From the NCBI GenBank assembly GCA_035544675.1, contig DATKCA010000285.1, positions 1 through 55,457 on the forward strand: DNA of 55,457 nt. The letters are read 5' to 3'. This stretch comes from DATKCA01 sp035544675. Lineage in GTDB: Bacteria > Acidobacteriota > Thermoanaerobaculia > Gp7-AA8. Below, piece by piece: positions 9,359 to 17,768 of the stretch. Position 1 is the first letter of the stretch; the number at the start of each line of letters is the position of its first letter. The notes below the pieces were generated by a model. That model did not search any database, was not told the origin of the DNA, and saw only the letters and a program-made list of their open reading frames with translations. A program made the translations under genes and the position numbers.

Positions 9359-9418
9359 ATGGCGAAGGGCAAGAACCAGCGCAAAGAGACGAAGAAGCCG
9401 AAAAAAGACAAGAAGTAG
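9359..9418 (+). CDS. Very small, highly basic 19-residue protein
   Basis: An ATG lies seven bases after a strong GAGGAGG ribosome binding site and opens a 20-codon frame made mostly of Lys, Arg, Gln and Asn (MAKGKNQRKETKKPKKDKK). It is too short for standard gene finders. Similar tiny Lys-rich MAKGK/MAKGQ proteins are annotated in many bacteria without known function. The strong binding site, the complete frame and the amino acid bias support a real gene. It might bind nucleic acid, which is a guess from charge only. It stands alone between the parC repeats and a membrane protein gene. Confidence 0.6.
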   Translation: MAKGKNQRKETKKPKKDKK

Positions 9419-9529
9419 CACCCGCGTGACGCGCCGCCGTAGTCCGGAAACGGCGCGGCGGCGCTCGAATCCGCCGCTCCCTCTGCGGTCGCGTGGAGAA
9501 GCGCTACGTTGTCAGACGGAGGTCAACCG

Positions 9530-10483
9530 ATGAACATCGTGAGTTCGTCCTTCGACGTGTTCCGCCGGTACCCGGTTTTCCTCGTGCCGCTGCTCACGGT
9601 CTGGATCATCTACGCGCCCACCGTTCTGTATCTCCGTTACGGAGTGAACTGGGACGTTCTGGCCACGAGCGAGGCGGTGCTCATCAACCTCGGCGCGATC
9701 TTCCTGTTCGCGTTTCTGCTGACCATGTCCTGCTCCGTGCTGCTCGAGCTCATCGAGATCGTGGAGTCGGACCAGAAGCCCGGTCTGGGCCGCGCCATCC
9801 GCGCCACGATGGGGAGCAATCTCGTTCACATGCTGCCGATCGTCGTTGTATGGACCGTGATCTGGTTCGTGCTCGCCGTGATCCAGGCGCTGCTGTCGAG
9901 GAAGAAGAACAGGGGAGACCGGCCGAAGTTCTCCGCCGAGGATGCCGCGCGAACGCTCATGGGAGGCGGCCGCTTCTCGCTGTCCGCAGCGTTTTTCCGG
10001 GCCCTGCAGAAGGCCGTCAGGATGGTCGTCTTCCTGATCCTGCCGGCCATCGCATGGGAGCGGATGGGCTTCATCCGCGGGACGAAGAGAGGTCTGGCCG
10101 TGTTCCGCTCGCAGCTCGGCCGCTTCGCGGAGGGATTCGCCATCACGGAGCTGGCGACGATCGTGTTGTTTCTGCCGCCGGCGCTGCTGGCCATGCTGAC
10201 GAGGTCATTCGACGTCACCCTCCCCACCGGTGTCTGGGTTGCGGTGATCATCTACACCGGATGCGCGTGGAGCTACTCGATCTATCTCGAGCAGATGTAC
10301 ATGGCGGAACTGTATCTGTGGAACCTGAAGTGGGAGCGCACGTCCAAAGCGCGCGAGCTCAGAGGTGAGGAGCCGCTGGCATTCGACAAGGTTCCGCGGC
10401 CCCATCTGCTGGACAACGTTCACGATCTGTTGGAGCCGGCAGCGCGGAATCGCCCCGCCAGCTCGCTGGCCAGCGCGTCGTGA
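9530..10483 (+). CDS. Multi-pass membrane protein of unknown function
   Basis: The protein has about 317 residues and starts MNIVSSSFDVFRRYPVFLVP, six bases after CGGAGG. It has about six hydrophobic segments, including LLTVWIIYAPTVLYL, LGAIFLFAFLLTMSCSVLL, MLPIVVVWTVIWFVLAVIQALL, and IVLFLPPALLAML. The N-terminal 'F..RYP.F..PLL' layout and the amphipathic loop with FSLSAAFFRALQ resemble the broad group of DUF-type integral membrane proteins that are seen beside secretion and envelope genes. I do not recognise a specific family. The C-terminal 20 codons overlap the end of the convergent SGNH hydrolase gene by 64 bp. Confidence 0.8.
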   Translation: MNIVSSSFDVFRRYPVFLVPLLTVWIIYAPTVLYLRYGVNWDVLATSEAVLINLGAIFLFAFLLTMSCSVLLELIEIVESDQKPGLGRAIRATMGSNLVHMLPIVVVWTVIWFVLAVIQALLSRKKNRGDRPKFSAEDAARTLMGGGRFSLSAAFFRALQKAVRMVVFLILPAIAWERMGFIRGTKRGLAVFRSQLGRFAEGFAITELATIVLFLPPALLAMLTRSFDVTLPTGVWVAVIIYTGCAWSYSIYLEQMYMAELYLWNLKWERTSKARELRGEEPLAFDKVPRPHLLDNVHDLLEPAARNRPASSLASAS

Positions 10484-11226
10484 CCCTGTTGCGTGAGGTG
10501 GATGCCGTCCAGTGTGTTTCCCGGCGTGAGTAGGACGCGGGCCAGGATCCGTTTCGGGATGAGCGTGCAGCGGTGCCTTCCCGCCAGCCGGCGCTGCGTT
10601 GCGCCGTAGGACCAGCGGCCCGGAAGCAGCGGCAGCTCGAACATGACCACTCTGCGGCCGCCCCTCCCGGCGTGCTGAAGCAGCTGATCGAGCTGTCGGG
10701 AGAAAACCGCCCGGTCGACGCCGTCCAGCATGTCGTTCCCGCCGATCTCGATCAGGACCAGCTCGCGCTCATCGAGAGGCGCGGGCAGCTCCGGGATCTG
10801 GCGTTGCAGGGCGGTTGCGGTGTCGCCGGAGGCCATGGCCAGGTTGATGACCGGGACTCGTATCTTCTTCTCCAGGACCTCCGGCCAGGCGGCCTTCTCG
10901 CCGAAGCCGCCGGATGCGAGCGAGTCACCGATGACGTACACGCGCGACGGCGTGGGCAGCGCTCGCGGCGCGAGGTGATAGGGGACCTCGAGCGCGACGG
11001 CGATCAGAGCGAGCATCACGGCCGGGAAGATCAGCGTCCGGCGACGGCTCACCCACAACGCGTATGCGAAGGCGAGCAGCAGTGTGCCGGAGAGCGTGCC
11101 GCCGAGCGCCGCCAGCGGGATGGCCAGCAGCGCCATCACCCCGGCCACGCGCCTGGGCGCGACCATCGCGGCCAGCAGCAGCGCCGTCGCCAGAAAGAAC
11201 ATCAGTCCGCTATAGACGAGGTACAT
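10420..11226 (-). CDS. Membrane-anchored SGNH/GDSL hydrolase
   Basis: The protein has 268 residues. About 85 N-terminal residues form three hydrophobic segments, and a SGNH hydrolase domain of about 170 residues follows. Block I is VIGDSLASGG with the nucleophile Ser. Block III is IEIGGNDML with the oxyanion Asn. Block V is TLDGIHLTQQGH with the catalytic Asp and His. The family includes esterases, lipases and carbohydrate deacetylases; the substrate is not predictable. It probably acts outside the cytoplasmic membrane. The 3' end overlaps the convergent membrane protein gene, and the start codon abuts an inverted repeat that separates it from the spermidine synthase-like gene. Confidence 0.85.
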   Translation of the reverse strand: MYLVYSGLMFFLATALLLAAMVAPRRVAGVMALLAIPLAALGGTLSGTLLLAFAYALWVSRRRTLIFPAVMLALIAVALEVPYHLAPRALPTPSRVYVIGDSLASGGFGEKAAWPEVLEKKIRVPVINLAMASGDTATALQRQIPELPAPLDERELVLIEIGGNDMLDGVDRAVFSRQLDQLLQHAGRGGRRVVMFELPLLPGRWSYGATQRRLAGRHRCTLIPKRILARVLLTPGNTLDGIHLTQQGHDALASELAGRFRAAGSNRS

Positions 11227-11340
11227 GGGGGTCAGGTCTTCGGTTTTCTGTTTCTCTACGTGATGTGGGAAATGCCATCGGTTCGCAGCCGGAATCTCTA
11301 CGAGGCGTGGAGAAACCGGACAACCGAAGACCTGACCCCC
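11227..11340. repeat. Inverted repeat with GGGGGTCAGGTCTTCGGTT termini
   Basis: The left end GGGGGTCAGGTCTTCGGTT is matched by its exact reverse complement at 11322-11340, with further partial pairing inside around a loop of about 50 bp. It fills the whole gap between the SGNH gene start and the spermidine synthase-like gene stop. Single-ended relatives occur at 16803 and 40508. GGGGTCAG-type palindromes of this kind are often linked to REP-associated IS200-like (Y1) transposases; no transposase gene is seen here. Confidence 0.8.
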
Positions 11341-12923
11341 TACCGAAACAGATGGGCGAGCATGTTATCCACGGGCACATAGTCGTCGGTCAGGGTAATG
11401 GCCTTGCGGTCGCGAAGGTAACGCTGGAGCTGGGCGGGGGGGATCGGGCGGCCGGCGGGGGAGGGTTTGTCGGTCAGCGCGCGCTCGTGGACGATGCTGG
11501 CGAGCATCCGGTCGAGTGCGGGAGAGGCCACCACCACGTAGGTCGACTGGACGTCGGCGGTGTCGAGCTCGCTCTCGATCATCACGCCGACCTGGCCCTC
11601 GCCGAACACCGACTGCAGCGTCTTGACGTACGACGCCAGAAAACGCCCCTTGGCATAGTTGTCGATGAGGTTCGCGACAATCGCGCCGTCGGAGTCTAGC
11701 AGCTCGCGCAGCCGCTGCGCGAACTGGCGCGTCGTCAGGTGATACGGCACCGACAGGTCGTTGAACGCGTCGATGAAGATGAGGTCGTACTTCTCCGTGG
11801 CCCGCATCGCGAACCAGCGCGCATCCTCGTTGATCGTCCGGATCGTTGTCTGCGGCGACATGCCGAAATAGCGGTGCGCGACGCGCGTCACGGCCGGATC
11901 GATCTCCACCACGTCGATCACCGCCCCCGGCCAGGACGCCTCGATCAGCCGCGGGAGCGTGTATCCGCCGCCGCCGATGAACAGCAGCCGCGCCGTCCCG
12001 TACTGCCGCCTCTTCCACCCGACCGCGTCGTTGAAGATCTGCAGATAGTTGTAGGCCAGGAACGACGGGTCATACAGGTCGCTGTACGAGTGAACGAGGT
12101 GGTCGAGATGCAGTGCCTGCAGCGCACGACCGTCCTCTTCGCTGACCGTCTGCGCGACCTCGATCGTGTAGTACTGGCTCTCCTCGACATGAATCGGTCC
12201 CGTCTCGACCGGCGTGGCGACCTGCTTCTGAAACGGCGGCTGGAAAGTGCGCGGGCCGAACATGACCAGCCCGGCCAGCGTCAGCGCGAACGCCACCCCG
12301 GCCACCACGCCGGTGCGGCCGAGAAGGCTGCCGAAGATGAATGCGCTGAGGATGAGGACCGCGCCGACGCCGAACATCGTGGCCCGCGTCCCGAACTCCG
12401 CGACGAGATAGAAGCCGGTCGTGAACGTCCCGGCGATGGAGCCGAGCGTCGAGAACGCATAGATCTTCCCGACGACGCGGCCGGCTGTGTGCAGCTCGCT
12501 CACGGCCAGCCGCACCGCCACCGGCGAGATCATGCCCAGGAAGAAAGAAGGCAGAAAGAAGAGCAGCGTGGAGAGGAGGACGACCCGCACCGGCAGCGTG
12601 CTCTCCACCGCGAACGTCGCCGCCAGACTCGCGGCCGGCGCGATCAGCAGCGCCGTCATGCCCGATGCCAGCAGCAGCCATCCCAGCGTCGAAGGTACCG
12701 GCCGCCGGTCGGCCAGCCATCCGCCCGCCCACGCCCCCAGGCTGATCCCGGCGAGCACGACCCCGATGATGCTGGTCCATGTGTAGAGCGACACGCCGAC
12801 ATGCGGCGCCAGGATCCGTCCGGCCGCGATTTCGATGACCAGCGTGCAGAACGAAGCGATGAACGTGACGAGCGAGGCGAGGATGACAGGTCGGCGCACG
12901 GAGACGATAGTATCGCTGGACAT
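11340..12923 (-). CDS. Spermidine synthase-like methyltransferase-fold protein fused to a membrane domain
   Basis: The protein has about 527 residues. Residues 10 to about 230 form seven or eight membrane helices (starting ILASLVTFIASFCTLVIEIAAGRILAP), as in the common 'fused' spermidine synthases. The C-terminal domain has the nucleotide-binding IGGGGYTLPR motif, the acidic VVEIDPAV strand end, NEDARWF and FIDAFND, which match spermidine synthases. Whether it makes spermidine is doubtful. Many fused members lack polyamine-binding residues and their role is unknown. The ATG shares the CATG tetranucleotide with the ATG of the divergent O-methyltransferase gene. A GTG eight codons further in is an alternative start. 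Confidence 0.88.
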   Translation of the reverse strand: MSSDTIVSVRRPVILASLVTFIASFCTLVIEIAAGRILAPHVGVSLYTWTSIIGVVLAGISLGAWAGGWLADRRPVPSTLGWLLLASGMTALLIAPAASLAATFAVESTLPVRVVLLSTLLFFLPSFFLGMISPVAVRLAVSELHTAGRVVGKIYAFSTLGSIAGTFTTGFYLVAEFGTRATMFGVGAVLILSAFIFGSLLGRTGVVAGVAFALTLAGLVMFGPRTFQPPFQKQVATPVETGPIHVEESQYYTIEVAQTVSEEDGRALQALHLDHLVHSYSDLYDPSFLAYNYLQIFNDAVGWKRRQYGTARLLFIGGGGYTLPRLIEASWPGAVIDVVEIDPAVTRVAHRYFGMSPQTTIRTINEDARWFAMRATEKYDLIFIDAFNDLSVPYHLTTRQFAQRLRELLDSDGAIVANLIDNYAKGRFLASYVKTLQSVFGEGQVGVMIESELDTADVQSTYVVVASPALDRMLASIVHERALTDKPSPAGRPIPPAQLQRYLRDRKAITLTDDYVPVDNMLAHLFR

Positions 12924-13572
12924 GACCGAACAACTCTGGTCCGCAGTCGATCGCTACATCACCGAAACACTCCTGGGCGACGATGCCGGGCTCGAGGAGA
13001 CGCTCCGGGCCACGGCCGCCTCCGGTCTTCCGGCCATCAACGTCTCCCCGCCGCAGGGCAAGCAGCTCCATCTTCTGGCCCGGATGATCGGCGCGCGCGC
13101 GATCCTGGAGATCGGCACGCTGGCCGGATACAGCGCGATCTGGATGGCGCGGGCGCTCCCGGCCGGCGGCCGCCTCGTCACGCTCGAGGTGGACGCGAAG
13201 CACGCCGCTGTGGCGCGCGACAACATCGCCCGCGCCGGCCTCTCCGATCGCGCCGAGGTCATCGTGGGCCGGGCGCTGGACACGCTGCCGTCGCTGAAAG
13301 GCCCTTTCGACTTCTTCTTCATCGACGCCGACAAAGCCAGCATCCCCGAGTACTTCCAATGGGCGTTGCGGCTCTCGCGTTCCGGCAGCGTGATCATCGT
13401 CGACAACGTCGTGCGCGGCGGTGCCGTGATCGACGAAGGGGGCGACGCCGCGGTCCAGGGCGTGCGGCGGCTGAACGAGGTGCTGTCGACGGAGAAGCGG
13501 GTGAGCGCGACGACGATTCAGACCGTGGGAAGCAAGGGGTACGACGGATTCACAATGGCGCTGGTGGGGTGA
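12922..13572 (+). CDS. SAM-dependent O-methyltransferase (COMT/CCoAOMT family)
   Basis: The protein has 216 residues and starts MTEQLWSAVDRYI. The SAM-binding motif is ILEIGTLAGYSAIWMARALP, followed by LVTLEVDAKHAAVARDNI. The metal and substrate loop is DFFFIDADKASIPEYF with IIVDNVVRGG, matching bacterial family 3 O-methyltransferases that methylate catechol-like hydroxyls using a divalent metal. The natural substrate is unknown. The start is embedded in the divergent gene's start codon, and no ribosome binding site is visible, so its mRNA may be leaderless. It ends 5 bp from the convergent cyclase gene. Confidence 0.9.
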   Translation: MTEQLWSAVDRYITETLLGDDAGLEETLRATAASGLPAINVSPPQGKQLHLLARMIGARAILEIGTLAGYSAIWMARALPAGGRLVTLEVDAKHAAVARDNIARAGLSDRAEVIVGRALDTLPSLKGPFDFFFIDADKASIPEYFQWALRLSRSGSVIIVDNVVRGGAVIDEGGDAAVQGVRRLNEVLSTEKRVSATTIQTVGSKGYDGFTMALVG

Positions 13573-13577
13573 GGGGA

Positions 13578-16331
13578 CTACTTCTCGGTCAGCGTCCACA
13601 CGCCGTCCCACTCCACCGGCGGCGGGTTGACGACGTAGTGCTGGCAGCGCTCCAGGTGGATCTTGGAGGGCTTGTCCTTGGGGTTCGCGGCCAGCGCGGC
13701 CTGGAAGGCCTTGACCGCGGCGTTCCAGTCGCGCTTCCTGTAGAAACCGAGTCCGCGGTTGTAGTGCTCGATCGTGCGCTCCAGGTTCGGAAACGACGAC
13801 TCGTCATAGTGGTCGAGCGCCTCGCAGACCGCCACCGCATCGAGCTTTCCCTTGACGCGCATCATGTCGATCTCGCGCATGCGCCATGAAGATGCGATGT
13901 CGCGCGTGGTGAACTCGCTGACCAGGATCTTCACGCCGTACATCTTGGTGGCGCCTTCCAGGCGCGAGGCCAGGTTCACGCTGTCGCCGATGGCCGTGTA
14001 CTCCATGCGCTTCGGCGAGCCGATGTTGCCGACCACCACGTCGCCGGTGCCGATGCCCACGCCGATGTCGATGGGGTCCTTGCCGGCGGCGACGCGCCGG
14101 ACGTTGAGCTCGCGCAGGGTCACCATCATCTCGTTGGCCGCGGCCACGGCGTGATCGGCGTCGTGCACGGTGTTGAAGGGCGCGCCGAAGAGCGCCATGA
14201 TCGCGTCGCCGATGTATTTGTCGAGGATGCCCTGGTTCCGGAAGATGACATCCACCATCTCCTCGAAGTACTCGTTGAGCATCGAGACGGTCTCTTTCGC
14301 TCCGATCGACTCCGAGACCGTGGTGAAGCTGCGAATGTCCGAGAAGAGGATGGACACGCGCTGCACCTTGCCGCCCAGGACCGCCTCGCCCCCTTCCAGG
14401 AGCTGGTCGGCGACCTCCTTCGACATGTAGCGCGACATCGTCGACTTGAGACGCTTCTCGCTGCTGATGTCCTCGATGATCAGCAGCGAGCCGATGTTCT
14501 CCTTGGTGGCGTCGATGAGCGGCACGGCAGTGAGGTTGACCGAGGCCGTGATCTCGCCGACGACCAGATCGGAGTCCACGGAGATGTCGGTCTGGCCGCT
14601 CTGCTCCACCTTGGCCAGACTGTGGAGCACCCACTCGTTCTCCGCGAACAGCTCGTTGGCGTTCATGCCCATCACGTCATCGAACCTTCTCTTCAGGACG
14701 TTGAGAGCGGCGTCGTTGGCCGTCTGGATCTGGCGCTCCACGTCGAGCGTGATCATGCCGTTGCTCGTCGAGCGGAGGATGCTCTCGTTGTAGTTCTTCA
14801 TCCGCAGCGTTTCTTCGAAGAGACGGGCGTTCTCCAGCGCCACGGCGATCTGGGCGGTGAAGGCGCGCAGGCGGGCCTCGTCCTTCGGGGTGAACCGGCC
14901 GCCCCGTTTGTTCAGGACCTGCGTCACGCCGATGCGCTCGCCGTACTTGGTGGTGATCGGAATGGCCAGGATGCTCTCTGTGCGATAGCCCGTCTTCCTG
15001 TCGATCTCCGCGTTGAAACGCGGATCGCTCTGCGGATCGGCGATGTTCTCCACCTGGCCCGACGTGAACACGGCGCCGGCGATGCCCTGCGTGGAAGGGA
15101 AGCGGATCTCCACGCGGTCGAGCTGTCCGGGTCCTTTCACGGCCAAGAGAGGCACTTCCTGCGTCTTGTTCAGGCCCTGCGCGAAGCGCGACCAGAGCTC
15201 GTCGGTTTTCGAGTCGTACATGAAAAGCGTCGTCCGATCGGCATCGAGCAGGTTCGTCGTGGAGCGGATGATGCGCTGCAGCAGCCTGTCCAGATTCAGC
15301 TCGCCCATCAGCGCCTGCGACGTCTCCAGGATCTGCACCTCTTCCCGCAGCCCCTCGGTCATCAGGTTGAAGCCGCGGAACAGGTCCGCATACTCGTCCG
15401 TGCCGGTCACTTCCAGGTGCACGTCGAGGTCGCCGCGCTCGACCGTGCGCATGGCGTCGACGAGCTTGGCGGCGTTGCGCGAGACTTCGCGGGCGGTCAG
15501 GATCGCCAGCAGCAGCGCGCCGAACATGCACACGGCCACCACGCCCACGATCCACTGGATCAGCGAGAACATCACGGCCGCTTCCGCCGTGGCATTGATC
15601 ACTTCCAGCAGGCGATAGACCTTGAAGACCACCGATACCGCGAAGAAGCCGAGCGGCAGCGCGCTGACGAAGATCGCCAGGTAGAGCAGCTTGTCGCGGA
15701 TGTTGGTCGATTTCAGCCCCTTGAGATGCTGGAGGCCCTCCTGCCGTCCGGCCCGCGTCAGCCGCTCCAGGACCGGCTCGATCGCCTTCGAGACGCCGAA
15801 GAACTCGAAGATCGCGTGCGCGGGTGACGCGAACACGAGCACGAGCACCGAGAAAGTCAGGATCTGCCACGGCTGGAAGTCGTAATTGAAGAGCGGCGCG
15901 TTGCCGATCAGCAGCATCAGGGCCACGGCCAGCGCAGCCAGCGGCCCGTGGACGACCGTCACGCGGATGAAGGCGCGGAACGGCAGGTTCAGGGCCGCGA
16001 TCGTGGCCTGGCTGGCCACTTCGGGATCCGGCTGCACCCCGCGGTCGAGCTCGTCCAGGGCCGTCCCGATCCGCCGGAATGAGCTGTTGATCAGGTAGAA
16101 GTCGGGGACCACGAAGACGGCCACGGTGAACGGGCAGGCCAGCAGGATGTAGATCCACTGCTTCGAGGTGAACTCGAGGCCCAGCGCGGCCAACACGAGA
16201 ACGAGGCTGACAGCGGTGATGGAGCCGAGGAAGTAGAGAAGGAAGAGCTTCTTGCGGACAGCTCGTGCCGTTAACTTGTCAGTCTCCGTAGCCGCCGGAA
16301 ACTTCATCGTTGCGTCGTCGTGGACTCCCAT
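13578..16331 (-). CDS. Large membrane adenylate/guanylate cyclase with HAMP, GAF, PAS and TPR-like regions
   Basis: The protein has 917 residues. The first 290 hold about six membrane segments, then a HAMP-like linker (AMRTVERGDLDVHLEVTGTDEYADL). A GAF domain follows at about residues 340-500, a PAS-like domain at about 510-640, and a class III cyclase domain at about 650-830. The two catalytic metal-binding Asp residues are in LFSDIRSFT and YIGDAIMALFG, and MEYTAIGDSVNLASRLE carries the transition-state region, so it should be active. A Lys in SPKRMEY fits ATP use. The C-terminal 80 residues are TPR-like (NRGLGFYRKRDWNAAVKAFQAALAANP). It probably integrates small-molecule and redox signals into cyclic AMP. 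The ATG at 16331 follows GGCAGGGT. Confidence 0.92.
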   Translation of the reverse strand: MGVHDDATMKFPAATETDKLTARAVRKKLFLLYFLGSITAVSLVLVLAALGLEFTSKQWIYILLACPFTVAVFVVPDFYLINSSFRRIGTALDELDRGVQPDPEVASQATIAALNLPFRAFIRVTVVHGPLAALAVALMLLIGNAPLFNYDFQPWQILTFSVLVLVFASPAHAIFEFFGVSKAIEPVLERLTRAGRQEGLQHLKGLKSTNIRDKLLYLAIFVSALPLGFFAVSVVFKVYRLLEVINATAEAAVMFSLIQWIVGVVAVCMFGALLLAILTAREVSRNAAKLVDAMRTVERGDLDVHLEVTGTDEYADLFRGFNLMTEGLREEVQILETSQALMGELNLDRLLQRIIRSTTNLLDADRTTLFMYDSKTDELWSRFAQGLNKTQEVPLLAVKGPGQLDRVEIRFPSTQGIAGAVFTSGQVENIADPQSDPRFNAEIDRKTGYRTESILAIPITTKYGERIGVTQVLNKRGGRFTPKDEARLRAFTAQIAVALENARLFEETLRMKNYNESILRSTSNGMITLDVERQIQTANDAALNVLKRRFDDVMGMNANELFAENEWVLHSLAKVEQSGQTDISVDSDLVVGEITASVNLTAVPLIDATKENIGSLLIIEDISSEKRLKSTMSRYMSKEVADQLLEGGEAVLGGKVQRVSILFSDIRSFTTVSESIGAKETVSMLNEYFEEMVDVIFRNQGILDKYIGDAIMALFGAPFNTVHDADHAVAAANEMMVTLRELNVRRVAAGKDPIDIGVGIGTGDVVVGNIGSPKRMEYTAIGDSVNLASRLEGATKMYGVKILVSEFTTRDIASSWRMREIDMMRVKGKLDAVAVCEALDHYDESSFPNLERTIEHYNRGLGFYRKRDWNAAVKAFQAALAANPKDKPSKIHLERCQHYVVNPPPVEWDGVWTLTEK

Positions 16332-16446
16332 ACCCTGCCGGTTTCAGACTGTGCAACGCAAGAATAGCCCACCTGCGGCTGCAGATGGGTGTGTGGACGC
16401 CCGGCGGCGGTCTGTGCCCCACGCCCGCGCGACTTCCGAAAGGCGG

Positions 16447-16755
16447 TTACGGCTGGGGCTTCGCCTTCTCCTGGATTTTCTTCCCGGCCTTCTCGAGCGC
16501 GGTTCCGGTGGCCTGGGCGGCAGCGCGTCCGGCTTCCTTCACGTCCTTCACCACTTCCCGGCCCGCCGCCGCGACATCATCCCGCACCTCGGCCGTCGCC
16601 GACGTGTCGACGCTGACTTCCGGAACTGTGGCCGAGACCGTGCTGGTGCTGGTTTCGATCGTCGAGGTCTCGTCGGAGGTGACGGTCGTCTCCGTGCGCT
16701 TCGCGCATCCAGCCATCACCAGAAGGACGGCCAGGCTCAGAATCATGGTTCGCAT
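16447..16755 (-). CDS. Small lipoprotein with a helical, Ala/Lys-rich C-terminus
   Basis: This predicted lipoprotein of about 102 residues has the lipobox LLVMAGC, preceded by a short hydrophobic stretch. After a Thr/Ser-rich linker, the last 50 residues (DDVAAAGREVVKDVKEAG and EKAGKKIQEKAKP) form an amphipathic helix. This resembles small entericidin-like or YtxH-like envelope lipoproteins. The start at 16755 is favoured because GCAGGAG lies seven bases upstream; the longer frame lacks one. Function is unknown. The gene is divergent from the PEGA lipoprotein gene across a repeat. Confidence 0.75.
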   Translation of the reverse strand: MRTMILSLAVLLVMAGCAKRTETTVTSDETSTIETSTSTVSATVPEVSVDTSATAEVRDDVAAAGREVVKDVKEAGRAAAQATGTALEKAGKKIQEKAKPQP

Positions 16756-16802
16756 AAAGATTCTCCTGCCCAGCGTGCTCAGCAAGATCCTGACCAATGG
16801 AT

Positions 16803-16860
16803 GGGGTCAGGTCTTGCCTTTTGCCTTTTCCTACAGGGAGTGGAGATTCAGACCCCCCCC
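16803..16860. repeat. GGGGTCAGGTCTT repeat remnant with a C-rich end
   Basis: The segment starts GGGGTCAGGTCTTGCCTTTTGCC and ends with a run of C residues after TTCAGA. The left end matches the terminus of the inverted repeat at 11227, and its reverse complement matches 40508-40535. It lies between two divergent lipoprotein genes. Confidence 0.65.
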
Positions 16861-16895
16861 GAACCTGCGCGCGGCTGTGGACGTCCCAGAGGATC

Positions 16896-17198
16896 ATGCG
16901 CACAGCTCTTCTCTCACTCGCGGTTCTCACGCTCGTTTCCGGCTGCGGCTCGACCATGACCGCACCGGCGCCGGTGGCCACGGAACTGGTCGGCGTCACG
17001 TTCAACTCCCGTCCCAACCCGGCCGAGGTGTACGTCAATGGAGCGTTCATCGGGACAACGCCGGTGGGGAGGAAGCTCCCGCCCGGCGTTCACGTCATCG
17101 AGATCGGCGGCGACCGTTATCAGAAATGGCGCCGCGAGCTGACGGTGACGGCGGGCAATCCGACGCAGGTGACGGCACTCCTCGAGCCGACGCAGTGA
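16896..17198 (+). CDS. PEGA-domain lipoprotein
   Basis: The protein has 100 residues with a lipobox LTLVSGC at residues 11-17. A PEGA domain then covers about residues 35-95 (VTFNSRPNPAEVYVNGAFIGTTPVGRKLPPGVHVIEI). PEGA domains are beta-sandwich surface modules found on secreted and envelope proteins. The ATG follows AGAGGAT. Its stop overlaps the GTG start of the DUF1287 gene by 4 bp, so the two are probably translated together. A role at the outer or inner membrane surface is inferred from the lipobox and domain only. Confidence 0.88.
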   Translation: MRTALLSLAVLTLVSGCGSTMTAPAPVATELVGVTFNSRPNPAEVYVNGAFIGTTPVGRKLPPGVHVIEIGGDRYQKWRRELTVTAGNPTQVTALLEPTQ

Positions 17199-17710
17199 AC
17201 GTGCTGCTGCTCGTCGCCGCGCTCAGCATCGCCGATGCGGCGAGGGCGCAGGTCGGCGTGACGCGCACGTACGATCCTTCGTACGTGCGGCTCGCGTATC
17301 CGAACGGCGACGTACCGCTGGAGCGCGGCGTCTGCTCGGATGTCGTCATCCGCGCGTTCCGCGCGAACGGCTTCGACCTGCAGGTGGCGGTTCACGAGGA
17401 CATGCGACGCAACTTCGCGAAGTATCCGCAGATGTGGGGCCTTCGCGGACCCGATCGCAACATCGACCACCGCCGGGTGCCGAACCTCATGAAGTTCTTC
17501 GATCGGAGTGGCAAATCACTGCCGCTCGACGGCGAGTACAAACCGGGGGACGTCGTGGCGTGGCGGCTCGACAACGGGCTGCATCACATCGGCGTCGTGT
17601 CGGATGTGCGTGCGGGCGGGGAATACAAGGTCGTGCACAACATCGGCCTCGGCGCGCAGAACGAAGACGTCCTGCGCGCCTGGAAGATCATCGGCCACTA
17701 CCGCTGGTGA
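17195..17710 (+). CDS. Secreted DUF1287 (YijF-like) protein
   Basis: This 171-residue protein starts at a GTG overlapping the PEGA gene stop (GTGA). It has a signal peptide (VNVLLLVAALSIADAARAQ). The DUF1287 features are ERGVCSDVVIRAFR with the conserved Cys, DEDM-like HEDMRRNFAKYPQMWGL, the NIDHRRVPNLMKFF segment, GDVVAWRL and HHIGVVSD, and a closing VHNIGLGAQNEDVL. The family has an NlpC/P60-like fold. A Cys-His pair may give it an amidase or peptidase role on cell wall material, but no substrate is established. Confidence 0.9.
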   Translation: MNVLLLVAALSIADAARAQVGVTRTYDPSYVRLAYPNGDVPLERGVCSDVVIRAFRANGFDLQVAVHEDMRRNFAKYPQMWGLRGPDRNIDHRRVPNLMKFFDRSGKSLPLDGEYKPGDVVAWRLDNGLHHIGVVSDVRAGGEYKVVHNIGLGAQNEDVLRAWKIIGHYRW

Positions 17711-17768
17711 AGTCACTGCGTTCCGGCGCGGACCTCCTGCACGGGCGCCAGAAATGGTGGATTTCGAC

